A stretch of 64,000 nucleotides of DNA, from positions 1 to 64,000 of the forward strand of contig NZ_LLER01000007.1 of NCBI RefSeq assembly GCF_001500315.1. The letters are read 5' to 3'. The notes below the pieces were generated by a model, which was not told where the DNA came from, did no database searches, and saw only the letters and a program-made list of their open reading frames with translations. Position numbers and translations under genes: made by a program. Source of the stretch: Staphylococcus auricularis. Its GTDB lineage: Bacteria; Bacillota; Bacilli; Staphylococcales; Staphylococcaceae. This document shows positions 55,013 through 63,738 of the stretch, in pieces. The stretch's first letter is position 1; the number at the start of each line of letters is the position of its first letter.

Positions 55013-56227
55013 TCACAAATCAAAGAATTCTCTGTAAAATCTCCTCAAAATATAACTTGTATACTCTCTTAAATTGTAAATTGAAGCAGGGAAATTTTCT
55101 TTACAACCACTTTTCGTACTATTATCTAATAATGGTATAGATTGAATAGTTGGTGATGTGTTTCTAATTAATACGCCTTCATGTAAATATTTCGATCTTA
55201 AACTGTAAGATTTTACAACTTCTTTTGCAACATTATCATTAAGATACTTATTAGTAATGTCTTTTACTCTTTTTGAAATACTATACTTTAATTGATTACA
55301 TTCACTACATCTATCTGATTGAAATCCTATTGAAGAAACAACTTCTAAAGCTGATAAATACAGTGTATTTGCAATTTCTAAATTAGAATCTAATCTTGTG
55401 TTAGTTTTTTTATGTAATGAATTAACTTCAAAAGTGTCTGAGTCTAGTTTCCTAGCTGAGTGAAAATGGTGACAAGCTCTCATAAAAGCTCTTATATCTT
55501 CATTATCATTTTTTTGAATATATTTTAAAAATTGTATTGCCTCTTTTGATATCACTATTTGCTTATTATTGGTAGAATATCCCTCAATAAAATCGCTATT
55601 GTCTTGATAACTTTCTTTTTTATTATATGTCATTTCGTCCTTTTCTTTAAACTTCGCATTTTCAATAACATTTATTTCCTCTAAATAAAACATTAGATTA
55701 GTCTCTATCGATAAAAAGTCTAATGCCTCATTTATAAATTCTATTGCTTTCCCACTTGCTTGATTATGGTCATATGCTGATACTGAAAAAACCAAATTAG
55801 AACTTTTGTTTTTTAAACCAAATATTTGCATACTTTGACATTGAGTTTCATAATTACTGAATACATAATTTGAAATTATACTGCCTTTAAAAAAGAAAGC
55901 TTCTTTTTCATCATAATTTTCTTTTGCGTATTTCACTAACTTTTTTAGTGTCTCTCTCATTTTTTCATCTAACTTATCTCCATCAGAACTTTCAAAAATT
56001 ATTTTAGTTATTGATCCCTTATTTTTATATAATATGCTAATTTCCAAATTATAATCTTTTATATCAGCCATCCCAAAGTATATTTGTTGATATTTCCCTA
56101 TTTTAAATGGAGAATATTGCCAACTACATTTTCCAAATTCTTCATTGAATAATGACCACAATTTTCTTAAAAACTTATTCGACTGTTCTATATTATCTAT
56201 ACCAACTTCAATTTCCAATTTCATCAT
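55013..56227 (-). CDS. Unknown SCC cargo protein with a C-terminal HEPN-like motif
   Basis: 404 residues with no certain family. The C-terminal third resembles an ApeA-like HEPN domain: NTLYLSALEVVSSIG, a zinc-ribbon-like CSECNQLK and the RSKYLHEG segment (Arg-x4-His), the usual ribonuclease motif, near residue 350. The first two thirds look like a sensor region of alpha/beta character. The stop lies 13 bp from the SCC end. It is the third gene of a three-gene leftward cassette, 61 bp after the Abi_C gene. A role as a toxin-like antiphage RNase is inferred. Confidence 0.55.
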   Translation of the reverse strand: MMKLEIEVGIDNIEQSNKFLRKLWSLFNEEFGKCSWQYSPFKIGKYQQIYFGMADIKDYNLEISILYKNKGSITKIIFESSDGDKLDEKMRETLKKLVKYAKENYDEKEAFFFKGSIISNYVFSNYETQCQSMQIFGLKNKSSNLVFSVSAYDHNQASGKAIEFINEALDFLSIETNLMFYLEEINVIENAKFKEKDEMTYNKKESYQDNSDFIEGYSTNNKQIVISKEAIQFLKYIQKNDNEDIRAFMRACHHFHSARKLDSDTFEVNSLHKKTNTRLDSNLEIANTLYLSALEVVSSIGFQSDRCSECNQLKYSISKRVKDITNKYLNDNVAKEVVKSYSLRSKYLHEGVLIRNTSPTIQSIPLLDNSTKSGCKENFPASIYNLREYTSYILRRFYREFFDL

Positions 56228-56288
56228 CCTTTATTAAACCTGACTGCTTCAACAGTACAAATAAAGATTATTATTCCTAAAGTGAATT

Positions 56289-57095
56289 TTACTTATGCTT
56301 TTTATGTGAAGCTAAAAGAAACTCAGTTATCGTACGTGCTGCGTTGATTGCTAGAAAAGCATGTCTAGTTTCCGGCTTATAATTTTTCTTTGATTTACCA
56401 TGTGCGTCACCATATTCATTCCTTACTTCGTCCAAACCATTAATTACATTTATCATTCCACTCAAAATTGTTTTAAAAGTTCTTTCTTTATGTCCCCCTG
56501 GAGAAAGTTTCATAATTTCACTTACTTTTTTATATAATCCCCTTAAATTTTCATTATTACTGAACTGTTCTCCTTCTGAATCTAGGATATACTTCAAAGT
56601 ACTCTCGACCATTGATTTTGCAGATGTAATTGCGTCTTCAGAATCCGTTTGTGCTTCTTTTTCAATTCTATTACACTCTTTTAATACATACTCAACATCA
56701 AATTTTTCTGCCAAAGATTTTACAGTACTTAGGTTAACTTCACTTCCATTTTTAGTTATTCTTCCTGTATCTTGGTTATATGCATAACCCAATGCATTAA
56801 TTATTTTTATTAATCTATTGATTTCTTCGTCTTCATCTATTTCATGAGTATACAGGTTCCATTGAAATAAATACGTTTCTATAACATTAAGTAATTTAGA
56901 AAATTCAGCTTCATCTTCTAAATTTAAAGTGCTAATATATTCCCACGCTAACGATTTACGTTGTCCGCTATATTTTTGTTTTATAGAACCATCTCTCATA
57001 ATATCTGCATCAATAAAGTTATTTTCAATTTCTCTGAGCGAACTCCTTGAAGAGAGTAGGTCTAAAAATTTATCAATGACTGTTGATTTTTTCAT
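56289..57095 (-). CDS. Abi_C (abortive infection C-terminal domain) HEPN protein
   Basis: A 268-residue protein. The C-terminal half (about 150-268) matches the Abi_C pattern: SAKSMVESTLKYILDSEGE, LRGLYKKVSEIMKLSPG, then RNEYGDAHGK (Arg-x6-His) and the RHAFLAINAARTITEFLLAS helix. This domain is a HEPN-type ribonuclease family linked to phage abortive infection. The N-terminal half (1-145) is a helical domain with an EIDEDEEINRL acidic segment. The start at 57095 follows a short gap of 12 bp after the AlbA_2-type gene, so they are co-transcribed. Confidence 0.75.
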   Translation of the reverse strand: MKKSTVIDKFLDLLSSRSSLREIENNFIDADIMRDGSIKQKYSGQRKSLAWEYISTLNLEDEAEFSKLLNVIETYLFQWNLYTHEIDEDEEINRLIKIINALGYAYNQDTGRITKNGSEVNLSTVKSLAEKFDVEYVLKECNRIEKEAQTDSEDAITSAKSMVESTLKYILDSEGEQFSNNENLRGLYKKVSEIMKLSPGGHKERTFKTILSGMINVINGLDEVRNEYGDAHGKSKKNYKPETRHAFLAINAARTITEFLLASHKKHK

Positions 57096-57107
57096 AATAT
57101 TCTCCTA

Positions 57108-58274
57108 TTAACCAATATTTTTTCTAAAGTTCTCAAGCTCATCTTTTAAAACTTTAACTGATTTTACTTTTTTAGTGATATCTTCTTTTGCAAGTTGCGA
57201 CAAATGTTCAGTTCCAAATACGTGTGCATTATTTTCATTAATTGATTGATTAACTTTATCCCAATTATCTAATATATAATTTTCAAAAAGTTCCTTTTCT
57301 ACATCACTTTTATAAACCAAAACACATTCTACAAATTTATCCATTGCAAATTTCTCTTCCATCGAATCACCCTTATACATAAAAAGATGAATATTATAAA
57401 GCATCGTCTCTTCAATGAAATAACGATAATAAATAGTATCATCTCTATGCATATTAAAATTTATCGCACCTGGTTCAGGTACTGGAGTTGTGTAGATACC
57501 TGAATCTAAAGAGATGCACTGGCAACCATATAAAACTGTACTATGATATTTAAATTCGTAATATGAGTATAAAGTATTACTATTGATTTGATTATACGCA
57601 TAGAATGGACTTACTAAATTAAAATAATTTTCTTTTTCTTCAATGTCCTCATTTTTGTATACTATATACTCTGGCGATTCACTATAAAAATAACCTGTTG
57701 AGTTCGGCATCCATTTCTCAGGAGTTCGTAAATAATTCTGTAACCTCTTTATAGGAGTAGGATATAAACCAAAATGTATTTTCCATAATGTTTCTGTATC
57801 TAATGGACTTGCAGTAGAATCAATTGGGGTATTTTTATCTTCAACTCTTGTATAAATACTACCTGCATTGACTGTTTTGTTTTTTTTACTTTTTTGATCG
57901 GTTTCTGCTTTCTCCAGATAGTATGGTACATATCCTTTAGGATTTATTATAATGACATCTATTTCCTTTTCTTCATATTCAAATGTCATTAATGAGACCT
58001 TGGGGTGCCTACCCGCAGCAAATTTTTTTCCAGTAACAAATGATATTAATTCTTCTTGTTTTTTTCGGTTTGAATCACCTTCAATCCCCAGAATATGACC
58101 GTTATCTGCCACTCCTAAAATTAAATAGGCTTCTTGATTCAACAAGTTATTCGATAAACAAATTATATCATGTAATAATTCTGCTTTATCTTTATGATAT
58201 TCTGCTTTAAAATCCCAATAACTCCCTTCTCTCTTTTCTTGTATTAAATTTATTATTTTATCCTTTAGCATCAA
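57108..58274 (-). CDS. Schlafen/AlbA_2-type protein
   Basis: A 388-residue protein. Residues 1-165 form an AlbA_2 (Schlafen) domain: EGSYWDFKAEYHKDKAELLHDIICLSNN, LILGVADNGHILGIEG and VPYYLEKAETDQK. The typical Glu-x-x-Glu-F/D-K pattern is present (EGSYWDFK). Many such domains act as nucleases or nucleic-acid binding modules in defence systems. The remaining 220 residues are unique and may sense a ligand. It is the first gene of the three-gene SCC cassette, divergent from the 58492 gene with a LexA-like box between them. Confidence 0.75.
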   Translation of the reverse strand: MMLKDKIINLIQEKREGSYWDFKAEYHKDKAELLHDIICLSNNLLNQEAYLILGVADNGHILGIEGDSNRKKQEELISFVTGKKFAAGRHPKVSLMTFEYEEKEIDVIIINPKGYVPYYLEKAETDQKSKKNKTVNAGSIYTRVEDKNTPIDSTASPLDTETLWKIHFGLYPTPIKRLQNYLRTPEKWMPNSTGYFYSESPEYIVYKNEDIEEKENYFNLVSPFYAYNQINSNTLYSYYEFKYHSTVLYGCQCISLDSGIYTTPVPEPGAINFNMHRDDTIYYRYFIEETMLYNIHLFMYKGDSMEEKFAMDKFVECVLVYKSDVEKELFENYILDNWDKVNQSINENNAHVFGTEHLSQLAKEDITKKVKSVKVLKDELENFRKNIG

Positions 58275-58491
58275 ATTACTCTCCTTCTTTAAATTAATTA
58301 TTCTATTTCAAAATCAATTCTTTATAGGTGAAGTTTATAAATTAGTAAAACTATCATTCATTACTTATTCAATCAATCTCTTATTCACATGCAAAACAAG
58401 AACAAATGTTCCCTTTATTACTGTTAATTCTACTTTATACTATAAATAATGTAAACATAACCAATAAAGCAAGTTTGAAAGGATAATTATT
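58275..58491. other. Divergent promoter region of the SCC cassette and recombination module
   Basis: Holds the LexA-like box at 58400-58411 and a rightward promoter with -35 TTACTG (58418-58423), 17 bp, -10 TATAAA (58441-58446). No gene. Confidence 0.6.
58400..58411. promoter_or_regulatory. LexA-like (SOS) box
   Basis: GAACAAATGTTC is the perfect core (GAAC-N4-GTTC with ArrY filling) of the Gram-positive LexA operator. It lies 7 bp upstream of a rightward -35 and within the leftward promoter region, so SOS could act on the defence cassette, on the recombination module or on both. Confidence 0.6.
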
Positions 58492-59922
58492 TTGAATTTT
58501 GAAAATTACAAATATTTTACTGGAAAAGATTTAATGCAGGAATGTAACTTGAGTGAAAAAATGTTTAAGAATAGTATGGATAAGCTTGAACGAGTTTATA
58601 AGTTAGATATAAACAGGTACAAATCAAACCCATCAGCAACCAATAGCGGTTACAGTTTTAACTTATTTGAATTAGAATTATTTAAAATTTTGCTAAATAC
58701 TATTGAGGACTTTCCTGTTCCTACATCTGCTAAAAAATTTGATGACATAGATTTAAGAGAGGAGGCATTAAAGAAAAATAATAGTCAATTTATTAGCTAT
58801 ATTACTAATATCAGCGATTCAATTGATAATATTAAAAACGATGCATTAAAAGCGCAAATTTACGCATCTGAAAACTATTCTTATACTTTAGAATGGCTTA
58901 GTGCCCAGTCAAAATGTAATGATGCATTGTCTTCATTTTTTAATTATACAAATTCTCTAGATTTAGATAAGAGTTCAAAACTATATAGAAAATTAGCACA
59001 TAGAATTGACGAGTTACTGTTTGAAACATTAATGGAAGATAATATGACATTTGATAATGACTTCAACTTCAAGCAACTATATAAAGTTCATCAATATAAT
59101 AAAGAAAATAATCCCGAAAATTTTATTATATACAACCAAGTAGAACCTGATGATTCCAAGTGTTCGAATGTAAAGCATGAAGTAGCTAGATATATATCAA
59201 ACGAACCAAGTATAGATGATTATAGTGAACGTACTGATAACAAATTATTAGATTTTTTCATTATTGATATATTAAACAAACTCTACCTTCCAAGTTTGAA
59301 TAAAAGAATCAATCATAAAATTGTAACTTATGATATACAAAATGATGATGAAGCAAAAATCCGTGAAAAATTAAGAAAAAAAGAAATTGTAAAATATCCA
59401 TTCAATGTTAATGGATACTTTCTCGGTATTGAAAACGACTTATTTTCTAACTATCAAAGAATTATTAATACTATAAACCGATATAAAAACAGCACTTATG
59501 AATTACAAAATTTTGAATCACGCATAGACAATATAATAAATAGCTCAAAGGCATTAATATCAAACGATAAGTTCCTCAATATTTATAAAGATTTTTATCT
59601 GTCATTGTCTAAATTTTCTAACCTATTTTATACTAATCGCCAATCCTATATTGATGATGGTATAAGTCCAAATCAAGTAGAGAGCTTCTTAAATGACTTG
59701 TATCGAATTCATTTTTTATTGGATAAATATTCATTTAATAAAGATATTGAGCCTCTTTCAAAAATAAACTTCACCGAATTAACGAACGCTTTCCACTTAT
59801 TTGAAGAAATAAAATCTACTCAAATTAAAGACGAAATCGTCAGTAAACAAGTCAATGATTTATCTAGTTGGTCTATCGCAAAAGCTCTAAGTGAAACCTT
59901 AGATAATTTAAAATTTGAATAG
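58492..59922 (+). CDS. Unknown SCC protein with N-terminal winged-helix-like domain
   Basis: A 476-residue protein starting at TTG 58492 with AAAGGA before it. Residues 1-75 look like a DNA-binding winged helix or MerR-type fold (TGKDLMQECNLSEKMFKNSMDKLERVYKL, then FNLFELELFKILL). The remainder is helical, polar and without a known motif. It precedes the cch2 gene in the same direction, as such proteins do in several SCC elements, and may be a replication-initiation or regulatory partner of the helicase. Function not established. Confidence 0.6.
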   Translation: MNFENYKYFTGKDLMQECNLSEKMFKNSMDKLERVYKLDINRYKSNPSATNSGYSFNLFELELFKILLNTIEDFPVPTSAKKFDDIDLREEALKKNNSQFISYITNISDSIDNIKNDALKAQIYASENYSYTLEWLSAQSKCNDALSSFFNYTNSLDLDKSSKLYRKLAHRIDELLFETLMEDNMTFDNDFNFKQLYKVHQYNKENNPENFIIYNQVEPDDSKCSNVKHEVARYISNEPSIDDYSERTDNKLLDFFIIDILNKLYLPSLNKRINHKIVTYDIQNDDEAKIREKLRKKEIVKYPFNVNGYFLGIENDLFSNYQRIINTINRYKNSTYELQNFESRIDNIINSSKALISNDKFLNIYKDFYLSLSKFSNLFYTNRQSYIDDGISPNQVESFLNDLYRIHFLLDKYSFNKDIEPLSKINFTELTNAFHLFEEIKSTQIKDEIVSKQVNDLSSWSIAKALSETLDNLKFE

Positions 59923-59930
59923 CACTACCA

Positions 59931-59975
59931 AAGGAGGTCGTCCAATATTTTTGTTTATGGACGACCTCCTTATTT
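59931..59975 (+). terminator. Perfect 13-bp hairpin between the wHTH-like gene and cch2
   Basis: AAGGAGGTCGTCC (59931-59943) and GGACGACCTCCTT (59959-59971) form a perfect stem with a 15-nt loop. The T run after it is weak. It contains a ribosome-binding-site sequence and may be a processing or attenuation signal. Confidence 0.65.
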
Positions 59976-60047
59976 GCGTTTAATTCTCCTTTAATATGTA
60001 TGTAGCAACACAAATTTAATGCTTATATAACAAAGGAGAGATTTATT

Positions 60048-61835
60048 ATGAGTAACAACACCTTCGAGGAATATCCATACTGGTTAGATTCAACTGCATG
60101 GTATGAACTTATTCCAGCAAAGAACAAAAATGACGAAGATAAGATAATTCGATTATCTAGTCCAATCATCATAGAAAACAAATTTCTCGACCCTACTACA
60201 GGGGTTGAGAAATTGACTATCACGGATGGCAAAAATATTAAACGTATTGAAACGTCAGATATTCTAACTTCACAAAAGCTACCTGGATTAATTATGTTTA
60301 GCTTCAGCATCAATGAAAAGTACATTAAATCGTTAAGTAATGCCTTGCAATTAATGCGCCAATCACTACCACTGTCCTCATTGTATACAGGTGTTGGAGT
60401 CTTAAATACTGATAAAGGTATCGTCATTTCATTGGACGAACCTTATCTTTCAAATGAAATCAAACAGTCACAAGCTGACGAAATTATTTGCGAAACACAA
60501 TATGATTTACAACCTAAAGGCACTTTTAAAGGCTGGTGGCAAATGTATCTTGATGAAGTAAAAGGGAACTTGTTGCTAGAGCTTGCCGTGGTATTTGGTG
60601 TTTCTTCTTTAGTGACTGCGTACTTAAAAGCAAAACATGAGGTTGAATTTGCAGGCACTATTTTCTCGTTTGTAGGCAACTCTAGTAGCGGTAAAAGTAC
60701 TAGTGGTGCACTTTCAGCTAGTGTGGCGGGTAATGTAGACAAAGGCTCAAATACATTAATGAAATCACTTAACGGAACATGTAATGGAATAGAAAGTTAC
60801 CTAAATGATAATCACGGTGTCCCTATTGTATTAGATGAGTTGTCCTCTTCCTCATTTCAAGATTCTACCGGACTTCTGTACAGTATTGCAGAAGGACTAG
60901 GACGACAACGTTCAGATATAAACGGCAAGGCTAAAGGTATCCGACATTGGGGAACTAGCATTATAGTAACAGGCGAACATAGTATTTTTAAAGACTCAGC
61001 AAAAAATGATGGGCTACGGGTTAGAACCATCGAAATTAACGAACATTTCACTAAAAGTGCTGAAAATGCTGATGCCATTAAAAAGGCAACATTAACTAAT
61101 TACGGTCATGTGATGCCATTAGTCGCCGAGTACCTACTTAATCGTGAAGCAGAAGTCATTCAATGGTTCCGAACTGAGCATCAATGGTTCAAAACGCAAC
61201 TAGAAAATGAAACGAGCAATACAGGTATCCGCATGTTTAAGCGCTACGCCACCATTACGACTTCAGCACTAATATTAGAACGTGTAATCGCGACACCTAT
61301 CGATTTGAATGCAGTTAGAGACTACCTCATTAACTATCATTTAGATTCTGTTAGTGAAAGAGATCTGTCTTCCAAAGCTCTCGAAACTATCACCCAATTT
61401 GTGGCACAAAATAGAGGAAAATTCTCGGAAGACAATAAACTCTCAAATATGATCGAAAATTACGGGCTTATTGAACTGAAAGATGATCATATTCAAGTGA
61501 AAATACTGAAAGATGTTTTTAAACGCATGTTAGAAGAAAACCAATATCAAGATGTACAAAACGTCGTCAATTCACTGCGAAATAAAGGACATATTCAATC
61601 TGATCGTAACCGTAAAACAACTAAACGTAGTATCAAAGATGCAACGGGCAAATCAAAAACGATAGTATTCTATCATCTTAAATTGGATAAAGAACTTGCA
61701 TCTATTTTTGGCTTAAGTTCCAATACAGAAACTTTCACACCACCGAAATTTGATGATAATACAAATCCAGATTTGCTTAATAATTTTATTAAACAAGCGA
61801 AAGAAAAAGAAGCAAGTGACGATTTAGAACTATAA
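60048..61835 (+). CDS. cch2: Cch2-type SCC helicase (DUF927, MCM-like AAA+)
   Basis: A 595-residue protein with a DUF927-like region (about 100-350) and an AAA+ motor: Walker A FVGNSSSGKSTSG (about 208) and Walker B PIVLDELSSSS. Proteins Cch/Cch2 of SCC elements are active MCM-like helicases thought to copy the excised circle. The ATG at 60048 follows AAAGGAGAG. It is preceded by a 13-bp hairpin and followed by small SCC proteins and ccrAB in the same order as in ccrAB-type SCC. Identity to Cch2 rather than Cch is inferred from its length and neighbours. Confidence 0.85.
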   Translation: MSNNTFEEYPYWLDSTAWYELIPAKNKNDEDKIIRLSSPIIIENKFLDPTTGVEKLTITDGKNIKRIETSDILTSQKLPGLIMFSFSINEKYIKSLSNALQLMRQSLPLSSLYTGVGVLNTDKGIVISLDEPYLSNEIKQSQADEIICETQYDLQPKGTFKGWWQMYLDEVKGNLLLELAVVFGVSSLVTAYLKAKHEVEFAGTIFSFVGNSSSGKSTSGALSASVAGNVDKGSNTLMKSLNGTCNGIESYLNDNHGVPIVLDELSSSSFQDSTGLLYSIAEGLGRQRSDINGKAKGIRHWGTSIIVTGEHSIFKDSAKNDGLRVRTIEINEHFTKSAENADAIKKATLTNYGHVMPLVAEYLLNREAEVIQWFRTEHQWFKTQLENETSNTGIRMFKRYATITTSALILERVIATPIDLNAVRDYLINYHLDSVSERDLSSKALETITQFVAQNRGKFSEDNKLSNMIENYGLIELKDDHIQVKILKDVFKRMLEENQYQDVQNVVNSLRNKGHIQSDRNRKTTKRSIKDATGKSKTIVFYHLKLDKELASIFGLSSNTETFTPPKFDDNTNPDLLNNFIKQAKEKEASDDLEL

Positions 61836-61852
61836 ATTTGAATATTATACCG

Positions 61853-61875
61853 CTACAACGCTCTATGCGTTGTAG
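61853..61875 (+). promoter_or_regulatory. Perfect 9-bp hairpin between cch2 and the next SCC gene
   Basis: CTACAACGC (61853-61861) and GCGTTGTAG (61867-61875) with loop TCTAT lie 17 bp before the ribosome-binding site of the next gene. No T run, so it is more likely a processing or structure element than a terminator. Confidence 0.5.
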
Positions 61876-61903
61876 CTCATTAAATCAACCGGAGGTATTA
61901 ACT

Positions 61904-62179
61904 ATGAATGTAGTTGCATTAGCACATAATATTACAGATGAAAGAGAAGACTACTTAGACGAACCTATTGATACTGTAAAAGCATATTGTAAAGAACATG
62001 GTTATAAAATCACAAAAGATTATAACGACGATAACCAATTAATAAATGATATTAAACTGAAGCACGTCAAACCTAAACGTATCGTCTTTTGGGGCATTTA
62101 TGAAGATTATACTGAGTTGGAGCAAATCTGCTCAAAGCGAAAAATTGAGTTCATTACAATATTTCCAAAGTTGGTATAA
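61904..62179 (+). CDS. Conserved-type small SCC protein, unknown
   Basis: A 91-residue acidic/basic protein (YLDEPIDTVKAYCKEHGYK, KPKRIVFWGIYEDYTELE) placed between the SCC helicase and ccrA, where SCC elements usually carry short uncharacterised proteins. The ATG at 61904 has GGAGG 8 bases before it, so a TTG at 61838 is not used. No motif gives a function; a role in recombination or replication of SCC is inferred from position. Confidence 0.75.
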   Translation: MNVVALAHNITDEREDYLDEPIDTVKAYCKEHGYKITKDYNDDNQLINDIKLKHVKPKRIVFWGIYEDYTELEQICSKRKIEFITIFPKLV

Positions 62180-62217
62180 CACTTTTACTACTATCAAAGT
62201 CAATTAGGAGGAAGAAT

Positions 62218-62283
62218 ATGGACGAATTAATCACATTACTCGCTGATTTAGTGATTGAAGAAATCAATCACGCTGATGACTAA
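62218..62283 (+). CDS. 21-residue SCC peptide before ccrA
   Basis: ATG 62218 with AGGAGGAAGAAT before it encodes MDELITLLADLVIEEINHAD and one more residue, an acidic amphipathic helix. It is followed by a 10-bp hairpin and then the ccrA start. The ribosome-binding site is the strongest in this cluster, so translation is likely; function unknown. Confidence 0.65.
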   Translation: MDELITLLADLVIEEINHADD

Positions 62284-62290
62284 AGTTAAT

Positions 62291-62314
62291 GCCCAACGCC
62301 TGATGGCGTTGGGC
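62291..62314 (+). promoter_or_regulatory. Perfect 10-bp hairpin before ccrA
   Basis: GCCCAACGCC (62291-62300) and GGCGTTGGGC (62305-62314) with loop TGAT. No T run follows, and ccrA starts 55 bp later. It may protect the ccrAB mRNA or control its levels. Confidence 0.55.
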
Positions 62315-62369
62315 ATATGCATAAATTCGTTCATAAATATATATTATCAATGTGGAAGGAGGAAATACG

Positions 62370-63719
62370 ATGAAACAAGCAATAGGTTACTTACGACAGA
62401 GCACTACAAAGCAACAATCCCTAGCAGCACAAAAACAAACCATAGAGGCATTAGCCAAAAAACATAATATTCCATACATTACCTTTTATAGCGATAAGCA
62501 ATCAGGACGTACTGATAAGCGGAATGGTTATCAACAAATTACTGAACTGATTCAACAAGGACAATGTGACGTATTATGTTGCTATCGTCTGAATCGACTT
62601 CATCGTAACCTAAAAAATGCATTAAAACTCATGAAATTGTGTCAAAAGTATCATGTTCATATCTTAAGCGTTCATGATGGCTACTTCGACATGGATAAAG
62701 CATTCGATCGGCTCAAACTTAATATTTTCATCAGCTTGGCCGAACTAGAATCTGATAATATAGGCGAACAAGTCAAAAATGGAATCAAAGAAAAAGCGAA
62801 ACAAGGTAAAATGATTACAACACATGCACCCTTTGGGTATCACTATCATAATGGTACTTTCACAATAGACACAGTAAAAGCACCAACAATAGAAGCTGTG
62901 TTCAATTATTACCTTCAAGGTTATGGTTATAAAAAAATTGCGCAATACTTAGAAGCTGATGATAAATTCATTAATCGTAAGCCCTATCAAGTGCGTAATA
63001 TTATCCTTAACCCTAATTACTGTGGCCGTGTTATCAATCAATACGGACAATATGAAAACATGTTCCCAGCTATTGTCAGTACAACGATATACGAAGAAGC
63101 TCAAGTTACCCGAACTCAGAAACAAGTCAAACGTAAGCCGTCAGAAAACCAACTCAAACAAAAAATCAAATGTCCTTATTGTGATTCAACACTAACTAAT
63201 ATGACCATTAGAAAAAAGAATCATACATTACGTTATTACGTCTGTCCCCAAAATTTGAATGCATCTCGTTTTGTCTGTGAATTCAAGGGGATCAACGCAC
63301 AAGAATTAGAAACAAGTGTTTTAGCGACTTGTCAGGACTTCTTTCAAAATCAACAGCTCTATCCAAAAATAAACCATACTATTCAACAACGACTCAAAAA
63401 ACAAAAAGACATAGAAGCTAAAAGTACAGTCACGCAAGAACAACTGATAGAAAAATGAGCCCAAGGCAAAATTGATGCAGAAACATTCAGAGAACAAACG
63501 CAATCATTTCGACAACAGTCAAAACCTATAACATCAATCCATACGCATCAAATTCAAAAAGCTTTACAAAATGTCATGCAACAACGTTTCACATTAAACA
63601 TATTGTACCCTTACATTGATGAAATTCATATTACCAAAAATAAAACACTTACGGGTATCTATTTCAAAAACGAGCCCTTAAACATCGTCAATCAAAAAAC
63701 GCAATCATCGATTGCTTAA
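62370..63719 (+). pseudogene. ccrA: CcrA large serine recombinase with an in-frame TGA
   Basis: The frame from ATG 62370 (AAGGAGG 7 bases before) to TAA 63717-63719 is 449 codons, exactly the usual CcrA length, but TGA at 63456-63458 interrupts it after 362 codons. The N-terminal resolvase domain has the catalytic Ser in YLRQSTTKQQS (Ser11), the recombinase domain follows, and Cys-rich KIKCPYCDSTLTN is the zinc-ribbon. After the TGA the sequence AQGKIDAETFREQ continues in frame as CcrA's C-terminal coiled coil and IYPYIDEIHI end. CcrA with CcrB excises and inserts SCC at rlmH; a truncated CcrA would lack the C-terminal part. TGG is the likely intact codon. Confidence 0.88.
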
Positions 63720-63738
63720 TCAGAAAGGATGAAAAAAT

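Noticed and set aside
59318..59335. Minus-strand GTATATCATAAGTTA, similar to the SCC core.
   Set aside because: It lies inside a coding frame and lacks the end-repeat.
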